64,000 bases of DNA from Trissonchulus latispiculum. Lineage: Eukaryota; Nematoda; Enoplea; Enoplida; Ironidae. Below, one piece after another: positions 24,001 through 32,875 of the stretch. The translations under genes and the position numbers were made by a program. Under the pieces are notes generated by a model. It did not search any database and was not told the origin of the DNA. It saw only the letters and a program-made list of their open reading frames with translations. The DNA lies in the NCBI GenBank assembly GCA_030248195.1, contig JASAND010004376.1, positions 1 to 64,000 on the forward strand. The letters are read 5' to 3'. Each line of letters opens with the position of its first letter. The first letter of the stretch is position 1.

Positions 24001-25923
24001 TTCCGAAACTGATTGTTGAGGCTTCGGAAATTGGGCGGACATCATACGTATAAATTCATCTAATGACTCAACAACCTTAGGACCAACCTTCGAAGCAAAA
24101 GAGAGAGCCTTACCAGACAGTTTGTTAAACATCAGACGGGCCCACTGGTCTCGAGGGATCCCTTGCACAGTAGCTGCTGAAACAAACTGTGGTAACCAAT
24201 CTTCAAAATACTCCAAAGCTGGCTCAAAACGAGGAATGTCATGTAAAATTGCCATATACGTACGATAAAGTTGAGCATTATGGCGTCCAACAGAAGCATC
24301 TGTAGCATGCATAGTAGCCGGAGTGGGATGAGGCCTCGACCGAGGACGAGCCCCTACTGAGTGGTCAGTGGCCACCCGACAAACTGCCTGGTCTGTCTGC
24401 GTCGAATTTGGAGGCTGTTGGTCCGCCGGTTGTTGAGACAGGGGGGGAGTCTGCTGAGAAGCAGGCTCTGGCGGATTCAGGTAGTAGCCATAATTCTGAG
24501 GTGTACCCGGCACAGGGTCCGGATACATCGGGGCCAGTTGTGGCTGCGTCTGTTGAGATTCAAAATATTGTTGTTGATTCAAATCAAAATGTAAATTCGG
24601 ATCATAATAGCCATATTGAGCATAATAAAAATAATTTGGATCATAATAACCATAGCCATCAGCCTGAGGGCCGCCCGCCTGATACGGCGGAATCTGCTGT
24701 TGCTGGGGCTGCGGTCCAGGCACTGCGTGTGAAGGGGATCCATGATTAAACTGAGCAGGTCCATTCTGTTGGGGAGGCGGAGCATTTGACTGAACTGGAG
24801 GGGGGACATGGGCCGGAGGAGGGGCCGAAGACTGCTGAACAGTATTTTCTGGCCGCTGATTCTGCTGAGACTGATTATGCGTAGAGATCATTGTCGTTTG
24901 TCCAGTGCCATATGAATATTGGGACTGGGGAGAGACTGGAGCTCCCCCTCCATTCGACTCCGACTGGACATGGCCGGCCACTGAGACTGAAGGACCGGCG
25001 TGAGGGGCAGCAGGGGTCGAACCCCCCGCTAGCCCTCCTGATTCCGGTGAAAGTCCAAGAGCAGCACGCCGTTCCGCAACAAGCTGATCTGTTAATCTGT
25101 CTACCATTCCCTTATAAAAATCTGAAATTTTCTCCAACCGCCTAGGATGTCCCCGAGGGAGATCTCGAATTTCCGGGTCCCGCACGACAGCAGCCGCCGC
25201 CGCGAAAATTTCCTCCTCAGATGGTAGCACAGTCTGACCCGGGGGAGCTGCCGAACCCCCCGTTTCTTCCGACGGAGACGTAATAACAACACACACCTGT
25301 TCCAAACCCGCAGCCGAAGCTGAATTTTCTCCCTGAATTTCTGGAGTGGGCGTCGGGGGAAGGGGGGGTTGGGAGGAATTTTGGGGGGTTCGCCCCCCAT
25401 CCTGCACCATCTGACCGGGAGAAAGAATTGGAGGGCCAAAAGCTTTATTCAACATCTGAGAATATGACGGCCGTGGAATTTGCTGAGTATTAGAGGCCGA
25501 AGTTTGGGGCTGGGAAGAACCCCCCGCCTGGGTCCACTGGGGGGGTGGACCTCTGCTACTGACCGGGACTTGAGCCATACAACAGGGAATATTTTGATTT
25601 CGCCCAGAATTTTCCCCCCAAGTTTGCAAGGGAATCGTAGTGGGGATATAGGGAATCCCCCAGTTTCGATAGGGCGCTCCCCCCCGAGTTCCAGGTGGAA
25701 CCCCGTCCTGGAGGGGCGGATCAGTGTATTCCCCAAGTTCACGCGGGTCCCCCCGATCCATAACTGGGGCCTGCTCACAACACCTCTGTCGCAAAACTAA
25801 ATCGTTATACTCGTCCGGGTAATCTAAATTTTGTAAAAATTCAAAAAGCCGTTGAATATCTTGAAGCCGATCTTCTAAAGCACGAAAAAATTTAGGGTCA
25901 AGACCGTCACACTCCTCCAACAT
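18067..25923 (-). CDS. gag-pol: Gag-Pol polyprotein of a Ty3/gypsy-type retrotransposon (2618 aa)
   Basis: A single frame encodes, with rough residue positions: a long Pro/Gln/Tyr-rich extension (1-545), a retrotransposon Gag capsid-like region (~550-700), one CCHC zinc knuckle CRHCNKRGHHPDRC (~793), an aspartic protease DTGAS (~1187), a long acidic Pro-rich linker (~1300-1690), reverse transcriptase with YIDD (~1735-1960), RNase H starting VTDAS (~2024), an HHCC zinc finger (~2270-2308) and an integrase core with D (~2340), D (~2399) and E spaced D-35-E (TDRGTPF to ACERLNG). No chromodomain is seen at the C-terminus, which ends RLKPFLT. All catalytic motifs are present and no stop or frameshift breaks the frame, so Gag and Pol must be made as one protein or be separated by protease. 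Start ATG lies 24 bases after the LTR. Confidence 0.95.
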   Translation of the reverse strand: MLEECDGLDPKFFRALEDRLQDIQRLFEFLQNLDYPDEYNDLVLRQRCCEQAPVMDRGDPRELGEYTDPPLQDGVPPGTRGGAPYRNWGIPYIPTTIPLQTWGENSGRNQNIPCCMAQVPVSSRGPPPQWTQAGGSSQPQTSASNTQQIPRPSYSQMLNKAFGPPILSPGQMVQDGGRTPQNSSQPPLPPTPTPEIQGENSASAAGLEQVCVVITSPSEETGGSAAPPGQTVLPSEEEIFAAAAAVVRDPEIRDLPRGHPRRLEKISDFYKGMVDRLTDQLVAERRAALGLSPESGGLAGGSTPAAPHAGPSVSVAGHVQSESNGGGAPVSPQSQYSYGTGQTTMISTHNQSQQNQRPENTVQQSSAPPPAHVPPPVQSNAPPPQQNGPAQFNHGSPSHAVPGPQPQQQQIPPYQAGGPQADGYGYYDPNYFYYAQYGYYDPNLHFDLNQQQYFESQQTQPQLAPMYPDPVPGTPQNYGYYLNPPEPASQQTPPLSQQPADQQPPNSTQTDQAVCRVATDHSVGARPRSRPHPTPATMHATDASVGRHNAQLYRTYMAILHDIPRFEPALEYFEDWLPQFVSAATVQGIPRDQWARLMFNKLSGKALSFASKVGPKVVESLDEFIRMMSAQFPKPQQSVSEKFHRFAQRVQQPGETVRQYVSELQSQALEIWPSQADRDRHCVQQLFDGIRSEYTTALASNFGKGEPKLDEILRILDKLESRISKPTLADQHAFAAPVFHVGAQNSSRDGAAPLDSTPATRLELREMKDWFETKFLDKLKEMEEEKKKRFPPCRHCNKRGHHPDRCWDKDPSKAPPGYKGRNNQNNQAQVDMVGAYPQMPPQPVYYPQHDPALQSPGYAAAPQQYLPPWQHAAQGQPRPLLQSQWQSQGVAAPDSVARPRVPLQAGQPRYRGAGARASGPPCLNANFVPASHGPVGGGAQPKRGGRNPQTAPPPTAQQVNQMVNQLSVNMLQIEPDYERLGLSNQPEETSDQVLGANLSFDTDSVEHQVAQKFQLLHRNFTTLAAIHGQTHEFMNKYFDAIRLHIGDMTDLFLRLWPNKFDSNNVWMNETEPSDSWCAGGSPILAGPGSPYTAPSEPPAQEPAPAEATNWVQEDQGEEVLPPETEATPASQVSPHCVVQISDLMGHSALAEPGDVPEIDLESVLAAGENTPAILIDVNGQKLVAIVDTGASISIISTGGLERLLRAGAEIVVNYPDPIKARTPGSDYLKLTGKAFLPFKVGQIQFGWQFHVAPDFYRDILLGTDFMKAFSWDIILSQNKVYMGTMNHDLLTPDQLRAEWNTRDSTVLAVVLAVDVVVPPSSEVWAQARVSPRLTETPHLFEPFDDFVHINRVLPYGGIVVPRETTFDFLVANPTNCPVELSKATMLGSISPADDYFSTDPNLEVPLAVTRAQVNVDTYTDDMLFIVDEDLGTPPPQISSPFTGSLSDSPFDEQLVLNCDVDSTQGDLLLKEGVDPLFPNEIFDESEKIPEATSCAKGVTAPPEPQSPLKEGVVTPKILDGEAKTLQSCLFSGDDLVDFSQETKDSWPTVPVAFSDIVESWASESQPPPGPPAGQGPQGEGVDLNQVSSAPPKKFRKFLRRKIHPGEPGFEPRTYRVTTEKYHPTDLSFDEAFSRIPQNGDIVRTPEEEVEVDPLTAAESVATALFADAAKRALLNGKISLKDCCLSRRNQRRLKLMILNFPDIWDATGGFGKTDIDYHYIEIEPGKRPIRARAYKVNPAQKKIIDEKLSAWLEQGLIQPSRSPWASPIILVAKKDGDWRLCVDYRKLNSVTKKDSYPLPRIDGLFELILGHCIFSKLDLASGFHQIPVYPADREKTAFITHSGLYEFKVMPFGLCNAPSTFQRIIDRIMEGFIVYIDDILVTSPTQNHHLQRLLDIFQRCAKEHVLLKLSKCEFARKQMAFLGHILSEFGIATDPDKIRVVRHFPVPQSVKDIQSFLGLAGYYRRFVPHFAKIANPLTRLLKKGAEFVWDSACQVAFETLKEKLITAPVLIYPNFTKPFTLVTDASYQGIAAILQQADEKEKFHPVAYAARALHASEKNYTVTELEALAIFFGISYFQHYLILHKFDVITDHQALEYILGDAAKPKTAEGRVARWRAFIEQFRFRVIQKPGSVNGAADALSRNPPAIAGVFAEYPKIPEYLFALLDDVVDDEGPDDGPGHPVPMLAAKEIWAEALKADPFTSAMIEFLQNDKLPKDLQLASYVRSSASKFVYENDMLYRFQTDKKGVPLPDAIRLIVVPTDCRQYVLKECHNDFLGGCHVGRAKMMGIIAARYYWETMSRDVTRFLECCQVCAACNPGPRKPQAYMKFFTPVEAPFERISMDVMHAPTTSVGHCKVLVMVDFLTRWGWAFAMANEQTTTIAKLLAEQIIAVHGAPREILTDRGTPFCSTLMDELCKLMGTRKVRTTAYHPQSNGACERLNGTLKGMLRKCMLAFEREWDTLLPWVLFVYRAAPHASTGESPYYLLHGRDPRLFSENFLKMPDPTTRPFNSSYVQDLRKRLRFSRDLLKEHMEKILKKRKDDYDANVKKVDYKEGMLVWKDIAKANIPKGASRKYLPVFEGPFRVVKVLAPPNVEIQSTTKTDPPTEKIHVNRLKPFLT
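21389..21400 (-). other. Internal copy of the polypurine tract (1)
   Basis: In sense orientation this reads AAAAGAGGGGGT, identical to the 3' PPT core. It encodes part of SPLKEGV in the PR-RT linker. It may prime additional plus-strand synthesis (central PPT); this is inference from sequence identity. Confidence 0.6.
21506..21517 (-). other. Internal copy of the polypurine tract (2)
   Basis: The sense sequence AAAAGAGGGGGT is identical to the 3' PPT core. It is read here as LLKEGV, the same frame as the copy 117 bp away. Confidence 0.6.
23089..23100 (-). other. Internal copy of the polypurine tract (3)
   Basis: This is the same AAAAGAGGGGGT core, but translated in another frame (PKRGGR) between Gag and protease. 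Conservation of the DNA across different reading frames argues for a nucleic-acid function and not a protein repeat. Confidence 0.6.
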
Positions 25924-25932
25924 CTACCACAT
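25924..25932 (-). promoter_or_regulatory. Minimal uORF (Met-Trp-stop) abutting the gag start
   Basis: The sense sequence reads ATG TGG TAG ATG, the last ATG being the gag start (25923). The uORF is in frame, two codons long, and its stop is directly followed by the gag ATG. The small LTR element has the same ATGTGGTAGATG after its PBS. This arrangement could favour termination-reinitiation or limit translation. Confidence 0.5.
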
Positions 25933-25945
25933 GACACGGTCGCCA
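25928..25945 (-). other. Primer-binding site
   Basis: The sense sequence TGGCGACCGTGTCATGTG begins two bases after the 5' LTR. TGGCGACCG is the complement of a tRNA 3' end reading CGGTCGCCA, as in tRNA-Arg used by 412/mdg1-type elements (from memory). The same PBS core recurs at 44874 and, as TGGTGACCGTGACA, at 32855. Confidence 0.75.
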
Positions 25946-25947
25946 CA

Positions 25948-26473
25948 TGTGAAGTTTGACTATACTGATCTTAGTAAAAACGTTGCTGTCTGACTTTATT
26001 CCCTAGGATAAGACTAAATTACAGGTAACAACAGTGGTGTGTGACGCTGGAGCAATGTTCGGCCTGACCAACTAGAAATCGATAGAAAGATTACAACGGT
26101 TTATTGTACTTTAAAACAAGAACTTGACGACAAAATTAGAGCAAACATTAATTTTAAGGACGAGCATAAACTTTATAGAAACACAAAATACTAGCAAAAC
26201 GCCCGGCCGGAGCCGACTATGCGACAGAAGTTACCTAACCAAAACTCACACCAATCTCCCCGATTCGGACCCAACCACTTGCTGTCAATCTTACACCCAC
26301 ACTGACTTCTGAACAACCCAACATGGAGGAATACAACTATTAGCTATCGAACCTACGAATTTAGACAAGAGTGATGCGAAATGATTGAGCGTTCAACAAA
26401 TGAAATGTTATTTTCACTTAGGCTTAGAATCTCGAGTATAATTTATATCTTTCCTGTCGGTGCTAACTTCACA
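25948..26473 (-). repeat. 5' LTR of the 17.6 kb element
   Basis: This 526-bp LTR is the partner of 8902-9432. It differs by scattered substitutions, a 5-bp deletion and two 1-bp indels. It would supply promoter and transcription start for gag-pol, with TATA-like and AATAAA signals in the same places as in the 3' copy. Confidence 0.93.
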
Positions 26474-27880
26474 TAAGTTTTTTTAAAAATCACACTCCAA
26501 AAGTACACACTAGCGAGAAACATTGGCATTTATTTCGTGACACCAGCAATACTAATACCACCAAAATCAGTTAACATTCTGCTTGAAAATGTGTTTTCAC
26601 TGCCAGGGGGGGGGAACTTCTTCATATGAGAACTTAGGAGGGAAAATTCTGCATATGATCCAGCATTAGTTCTGAATGCGGAGACTGTTCTTGTTCCCTG
26701 CTATCCCATTTGTCATCTATACCACTCAAAATTCGTTGAACATTAAGCCGATAACCCTGGCGACTTTGCTTTAGTTGAATCAAGGTTGCCAGTTTTATAC
26801 TACTAATAGAAGGAAATCACTTACGTGACTATTTGACTAAATAAAAATCGTTACCAATCTTACAAAATCGTTAGACTAATGCACTAAACCTTTGACTTGA
26901 GTTGCGCTGTGCCCCGAAATTGAAGATTGGCTTGGTAATGCACCAAGTCTTTGACACAAAATCAAATTAATAATTGTTCTAAAGGCGATGTTGGACTTAG
27001 TAATCCACCAAGCTCTTAACTTGAGATTGATAATCTTAGCTTTCAAGCTAAGCTTGGCGCTTACCACTTCGGCAGAAATGAGAAAAAGTTAAAATTGGCA
27101 GTCCAAAAAATATTAAATTAGAAAACGGTTTTCGGCGAGTTGAGAGATAGTTGCTTGCAAATTTTGGTGGCTTTCAATTACCTGATGAGTTAGAAATTAG
27201 TAAAAGGAAGTAAACATTGTGCAAAATGACGATTCTTGGCAAAATTTACACATTTTGTGTCGTTTTTCGAGAGCAGTACAGGTTGTAAAGAGAGCACAGC
27301 CTAATTCGACACAACCTATTTTCAACCTTACTTGTTTACATCTAAGGAAAGCCAAAAAATATTGCCAAATTTGTAAGTAACAGTAAGCAAGCAGACACAG
27401 TTTCTGGTTATATCCGGTTTCATTACATAGGTACATATTATGTCATATGTCAAGTCTAGGATCAAATCTCTGCTTCAAATTATTTGTCCAGTAATAAAAC
27501 ATTCTTCTTCACACAAGTGGTTTTGCTACTATGGTCGTAAGAATTCTGTGTATGCGTAGAGTGCAACTATCAATAGTTTCTGTAGCCTTTTCCAATCGTG
27601 CAGGAGACCCCCCTCAAGTCAGCACAGCAAGACGCCTAAGCTAAACTTTTCCCTCACATCTTAAGAGCCATAAGCAGCATGCTGGTAAATAATTTGGACC
27701 AAATCATTGCTTTTGAAAATGATACCACTTTTAACCAGATGAGAGATAAATGATATGAAATAGATTAACCAATCAAGCCAAATAGAAAGTTGTAAGTTGT
27801 AGACTCTTCTAGTTGAGACTAAGTCAAAAGCTTGCTAAATTTGGTGATACAAATGGTCTTTGTAGACTCATTGTTTTCAG
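26474..27880. other. Intergenic or upstream-intron region of gene A
   Basis: No coding sequence is supported. 27195-27610 resembles 54320-54510 (shared blocks TTGTGCAAAATGA, TGTGTATGCGTAGAGTGCAACT and CAATCGTGCAGGA). The second copy lies within a TTAA-flanked repeat, so the block is probably transposon-derived and not a conserved exon. The exon that should supply the first Cys pair of the MYND finger of gene A was not found here. Confidence 0.4.
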
Positions 27881-28607
27881 GAACAAAGACATGCGGTAAT
27901 TGTCATCTGGTTGCCTATTGCTCCAAAGAATGCCAAATCCAGCACTGGCCGATACATAAATCCGTTTGTCGCCAAAAGGTTGATCAGTGGCAACCTGGTT
28001 GGATTAGAAAAGGCAGAACGGCTAAATTCCTCACATCCAATCCAGGGCATACCACTTTCGGAGCTAAATTACAGCTTTGGGGAACCGTTCCAGCCACCGA
28101 CATCATCAACTGGCCTGAAAATGAATTGGGATCCCAAGCCACTTGGACTGAGCCGATGCGACTGGCCTTTCCAGCCTGCGGTGATCTGGGTCAACTCGTG
28201 GAAACGCTGGCCGCCTTTCCGCCGGATCAGGTCTCGGGTCCGGTTGAGGTGCTGCTCAATGATAAAGTTGATATGATTATGGCCAGAAATTTTCTGTCAG
28301 TCTATTTGTTGGCGCGATACGGAGCGGATGCCATTGACCTGGTTATTGCAATCTGGTATTCGATTACTTTTACTCCGCAGCATACTCTGTTCACTATGCG
28401 TGAGGTTATCGATATATGTGCGGGGGATACTGATAGCGAGCTGAATTTGAAATACGGGAGAACGGCAATAAAAGTGATAGATACCTGTAGAATTCTAGAA
28501 ATGCTGCACGAAATGGTCTTACAGGAGGCAGACGAAGGACTGAATAGTCGAAACGAAATCATGCTAAATCCTAATCGTCAGGACTACACCGATCGGCATA
28601 GATTTTC
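27881..28607 (+). CDS. Gene A, exon with MYND zinc finger and DUF4470 domain
   Basis: The exon follows an acceptor TTGTTTTCAG and ends before the donor GTAAGA. It begins in phase 1, so an upstream exon must supply the first CxxC pair. The visible part of the MYND finger is CGNCHLVAYCSKECQIQHW..HKSVC. It is followed by a DUF4470-type region: LWGTVPATDIINW, LAFPACGDLGQLVETLAAFP, VLLNDKVDMIMARN, VIAIWYS. MYND fingers bind proline-containing peptides in partner proteins; DUF4470 is a domain of unknown biochemical role found in MYND proteins and dynein assembly factor DNAAF3. The exon joins in phase 2 to 29911, giving HRF-S-LKPWHRVGW. Gene B has the same exon structure. The frame is open, so the gene is probably functional. 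Confidence 0.82.
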
Positions 28608-29910
28608 GTAAGATTCTATGTACAAATAATTATTACATAATGGCAAAAGCGTATATTATCATAAGCTTGCGCCATGCTCTATGCAGTTAAGGCAAACACG
28701 TAATGTACACCCTATCGGCTGACCACCCAAAGGTACTCCCCCGTGACACCCCTTCCACAAATGTGTACCTTTCTAAACGTGCACGTGCACGTTTCTGAAC
28801 GCTCACTCGCCGTATCATTGGGAGTTGAAGTTCGAAACGTTTGTCTGAAATGCGTGATTTTCGAGAAACCACAAGGATAGCTAGTGGAGTGAAGCTACGG
28901 TGGGAGCTGTCGCTAATGTGCACGCATGTTCCTGGGTACCTAGATTGGAGGTGATAACAGAGAACCTGCTAAGTTCCAGCTATCACGCTCTTTCATATTA
29001 TGTACTTTTGATATTACTCAGTGCCAGGCGTTTGCCGACATTTGTTGGGGAGGGCGATTTTTTTGCTTCTCCGCAATCGGGGGTGGATTGGTTTGTATGG
29101 GAGAGTGTCTGTTTAGTTCTCATAAAGATAGAAAAAATGTTAAATTGTTGTGTTGAAATGGTTCTTAAAAGTGTTGTGACAATTCTTTCTAGGCCCAAAC
29201 CCAAACAACGATTCTGCGAAATTCTTAAAAGAGTTTTCTAGGAGCAGCATATACGGGTCCACATCACATTGTCGAATTATGAAATTCTGTATGTAAATAA
29301 TTTATTAGTCAATAAAGATTAGAGGTTCGATAGAGTGTGTAATATGTCTGATTCAGTCCCTACTTAATCGCTAACCTAACTTAAAATAAACGGCACGCCC
29401 TAATTTACACGGATTTACTTCAACAGAAATAACAAAAATTCAACCAGTTCCAAAAACATAACGACACTCCAAATTTAAGATAATTTTACAGAATTCAACT
29501 AGACAATACCAGACCTGGGCAAGCACAATACTTGAATATAAAATCTCAAAACAGAATAACAAACCGTATATAAATCCTGAATAGAAGTATGGGTGTAACC
29601 CCAAACACCCCCCAACTGACAGCCGAATCAAGCCGGAGGAACGTAGTAATTAAAATGGCGCCCACGCCGCCGACTGTGACAAAGTTTGAAACCAGAATGA
29701 CTAAAGTTGTAATCAAAATGGAGGCGAAAATGAATTAGCTATGTACGGCGTTGGACCGTACACAGCAGTCAAATTTAGATTGATTTTTCATAAAGTTAGC
29801 ACTCACTTTTGAATAATTTAGGGTAAAATCAAGGAAATATTCTACAACATGATTGGGCTGTAATTATTTCATTGAATTGTAATTATTTCATTCTTACTTT
29901 TTAATTTCAG
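28608..29910 (+). other. Intron of gene A
   Basis: The intron runs from GTAAGA to TTTTTAATTTCAG, in phase 2. It is 1.3 kb and contains the degenerate MITE. The splice sites are inferred by aligning genes A and B, which interrupt the same codon. Confidence 0.8.
28690..29012. mobile_element. Degenerate foldback MITE in intron A
   Basis: It is similar to the MITE at 39383-39722 (GGCTGACCACCC, ACAAATGTGTACCT, CGCTCACTCGCC, GATAACAGAGAACC). It ends with the family terminus as CATATTATGTACTTTTG. The left terminus is degraded. It lies wholly in intron A. Confidence 0.6.
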
Positions 29911-30802
29911 TTTGAAGCCATGGCATCGGGTTGGCTGGGATAAATTTCGAGTGCATGGTATTTTTCTGCCATTTGGAGTCTCAACTGTTCACATCGAGTC
30001 TCCTAACAAATTCATACTGCATCCAGTCTACGGATTTATTATGTTGGATTCTTCAGATCCCATGTTTGGATGGAGTATGGAAAAGGTGAAGAAGTTTGGT
30101 GATTCGGAAGGACTACCAACGAACGATCTGGTCGGTCGCCTATATTTTTATATTCGTCGACAGCTGGAAAAAGTCGTTCAGATAATGGACAAACTTCCGA
30201 TGTCTTTTCGATTTTACTGTAGACCTGCCGAAGACTTGACACCACTACTGCAGTCAGAGAAGATGGTTTTCGATCGAATCGACGTATCAAATGTTTGCGA
30301 TGAGAACTATTTGGGTCTGGTTCCTGTACTCAAGGCCTGGGGTCCTCTTCTAGCCAGAGAGAATCCCTACTCTTGTTTGATCACCAGTTTTATCAATTGG
30401 AATGGATTTCACAACGATCCAGCATTGGACCTGCACATACAAGAGTCTGTTTTTGAACAATTGGCTGTCCTTCCGTGCAAGAAAACTATTTTTGATGAAG
30501 CTGCTAGATACGCACGGTCCTCATTAGTACTGTCCTTTGAGCCGATGTTTGATTTTTCTACCCTATTCGATGGCTATATTCGTAAGCGATTGTCCCAGAC
30601 TAAGAAATCTCAGCTTTCAGTTCGTCGTCGCGCAATTCATCGAATCGTCCCTTATCGAGCCGGATTCAGTCTGGATGATCCGCCCACATCGACTCTGCTG
30701 AAATATTCTGATGGCGACGAAATTCTGTATCAGAATTATTATAGATTCATTCTGGCCAGTGGTGGTGAGAGTAATCGATATATTGAATGGGAATTGAAGT
30801 GA
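29911..30802 (+). CDS. Gene A, C-terminal exon of the MYND-DUF4470 protein
   Basis: The exon starts after TTTCAG and stops at TGA. It encodes 297 residues and carries blocks typical of the C-terminal half of MYND-DUF4470 proteins: KPWHRVGWDKF, DSSDPMFGW, LVGRLYFYIRRQLE, FDRIDVSNVCDENYLGLVPVLKAWGPLL and NPYSCLITSFINW. Much of it is conserved in gene B (49436-50327) and in pseudogene C (56400-57063). It contains no membrane segment or catalytic motif that I recognise. The stop codon and the final EWELK are shared with gene B. Confidence 0.85.
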
Positions 30803-31339
30803 CTTATGGTGACGTGTGACAGATGCTGTCACCAATGACAGGCTGTGTTCCAAAGAATGCAGAGTCACCCAATATACACTGCATCTTTAAAAATATTTAT
30901 GGTGTATGTTGTTAATGAAAATGTAGTTCATGGAGATATACAAGGTGTCATAGAATATCATAGGATGATATTTTTATTATCGGAACATGTCAACATATCA
31001 CAGTTGCATGACGTTATGCTCCGACTAGAGCATAATAATGCAAAAATTCAGTATGCAAAATCCTTGCTCAATCAAGATTCAGTTGACTTCTTTGGGTATT
31101 CCTGGACATATCATACGTTGGACATATGCAAACCCTAAGAACATAAAAAAGATTAAAGAAGTAAGAAAGAAGGTTTACCCGTACAATAGAAAGTCAATGT
31201 ACAGTTTTCTTGGCCCTACAAATCTGTGAAACAACTGCAAATCTGTGAAACATTTGTCTGGGAACGGGATCATACAACGGGAAATGCTTTCAAATACTTA
31301 CTATCCACATTCGGCAGGGTGGCTAGCAGAAGGTGTACA
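30803..31339. other. Downstream region of gene A
   Basis: No gene is supported. A 97-codon frame at 30845-31138 has no recognisable domain and starts just downstream of the gene A stop, so it is most likely 3' untranslated sequence. Confidence 0.4.
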
Positions 31340-31440
31340 CTAGAGATATGCATTTCGGCCCGACCCGGGCCGACATCCATTTGCTTGCGGGCCGGGCCGG
31401 GCCGAGAAATATTTTAACTACGGGCCGGAGCAGGCTGAAA
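31340..31440. mobile_element. GC-rich end of a hAT-like element (partial)
   Basis: The sequence TAGAGATATGCATTTCGGCC followed by GGGCCGGGCCGGGCC resembles the termini of Ac-type hAT elements, which carry (C/G)-rich subterminal motifs. The opposite end was not located, so only one end is called. Confidence 0.35.
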
Positions 31441-32200
31441 CGGGTCGGAGCGACTCTCGAAAATGTTGTTAAATCACTAAACTAAACTAAACATTTACTC
31501 ATTCTGGTTAATTTACAGCAAAATTTAATATTTATATCTTCCTGGTACAAGTCTTTTCGTCATATACAACAATACTATCTCAGCATTCCTTCAATTATTT
31601 TTGACCTTCTTTCCAAAAGGACATGGGTTCGGTTAACATCGTGCAACATGTGCGCTCTTCATATCCGATTTAAAACCGTACGAAGAAATTCAATTGCGGT
31701 TTTTTTACTTTCATTGTATGAAATGAAATGAAATGAAATTCCATGCTATGTAATTCGTTTTTTAATGAGCTTTAAAGTGTTGGCAAATTATCTATTCCTG
31801 TTAATAATCAAAATAATACAAAAATAATAAAACAATAATTCAAATAATCATTCACAAAGCACAACAGTCCTGTATTAAATTTAAGCCGTGATAATATGTC
31901 TGGTATAAATATATACATCAAATTTACTAATTTTTGGTACTCCCGGATCAATTAATTCGCAAGCAGTATTTTGAATAATAGTCCACGTACGATATACTCC
32001 GTGGTTATAATTTTTTAAGCTATGCAAGAATATATGACACTATTAGGTGGCATACCAATCTAGCTATTTTGTGATAACAAGCTCGTTTAGATTAATATCA
32101 TTCTTGCAGACAGCCTTTTATTGCCTGTTCGCAGAATTGGTGCGACAACATTGTGTGCCTACTGGCGATAACCTTTTGTATCGTATACAATGGAAACAGT
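31441..32200. other. AT-rich region without a recognisable gene
   Basis: A short (GAAAT)n-like run lies near 31717-31739. There are no ORFs with domain similarity. Confidence 0.4.
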
Positions 32201-32854
32201 GATTTCCCAGCTCACGTGAATGTGTGAATTCGTATGCGTAATCTGATCTAGTGGAGATTTCTGCGACAATTTTTGACAGAATATTTAAACCAGTAAGCAG
32301 AAAGATCTGAATTCTCTTTCCTTTCTTTTATTAATTTTGCCAAATTACGTTGTAGAATATAGAATGTATCAGTGAGTTAAGCCTAAGTCTAACTAGGCAG
32401 AAATTAGTCTGTGAGCGAATAAGTAATAGTTTATGAATGATCAATCTCAAATTATGGATGCCTAATTTCGTGGCTTGAGATGTCTCATGAGTTGGAACTA
32501 ATTCAAGATGGCGGAATTCAATCAGTTGGGGTTGTTCCGTGCAGTGGGTAGGTCGGTCAATGGTTGGTCTCATTTCTGCCATTTTCATGTCCCGAGTTAG
32601 AGTTGTTTCTATTTTGTGAGTGACATATATTTTTGAGTTGCCTATCATTCTTTTTAATGGTTATTGGAATAAACGCCTGCTTTTGTACCAAACCTTTTTA
32701 GCTTGCCTAGTGAGCCCAAATGCAAGCCTAACTCAAGATACAAACAACTAGTCTTTATTTTATAGTCGAACATCACACAACTTCGTCAACAACTTGAAAT
32801 CAAACGGTCTGTCCAATCGTGAAACTAGCACCAGGGTTCCATACCCGACAAAAG

Positions 32855-32872
32855 TGGTGACCGTGACAGTGG
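32855..32872 (+). other. Primer-binding site of a truncated LTR element
   Basis: TGGTGACCGTGACAGTGG follows a stretch ending CCCGACAAAAG that would be the LTR end. The PBS differs by one base in its first nine from that of the 17.6 kb element. AATAAA at ~32668 could be the poly(A) signal of the preceding LTR, whose left boundary I could not fix. Confidence 0.5.
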
Positions 32873-32875
32873 TAG

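Larger units (their letters stand above)
8902..26473 (-). mobile_element. 17.6 kb Ty3/gypsy-type LTR retrotransposon with an accessory exonuclease-NADAR ORF
   Basis: The element lies on the minus strand. In sense order it is: 5' LTR (26473-25948), PBS, gag-pol ORF (25923-18067), a 740-bp spacer, a second ORF (17326-12197), a 2.75 kb 3' untranslated region, PPT and 3' LTR (9432-8902). LTRs start TGTGAAG and end CTTCACA and differ by about 14 substitutions and three small indels in ~530 bp. Both ORFs are uninterrupted, so the element is young and possibly competent. The order PR-RT-RNase H-IN and the DDE motif place it in Ty3/gypsy. A PBS reading TGGCGACCGTG resembles the tRNA-Arg type of Drosophila 412/mdg1 (from memory). 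I find no matching target-site duplication (TGGG before, TAAG after). The length is large for this order because of the gag extension, the PR-RT linker and the second ORF. Confidence 0.92.

Noticed and set aside
27540..27610. Block conserved with 54440-54510, read at first as a shared first exon (ATGCGTAGAGTGCAACTATC)
   Set aside because: The frame is not kept between copies and the second copy lies within a TTAA-flanked repeat, so it is more likely transposon sequence.
30836..30900. CSKEC motif downstream of gene A, as if from a second MYND finger
   Set aside because: Only five residues match, no further Cys/His spacing follows, and a stop comes soon after.
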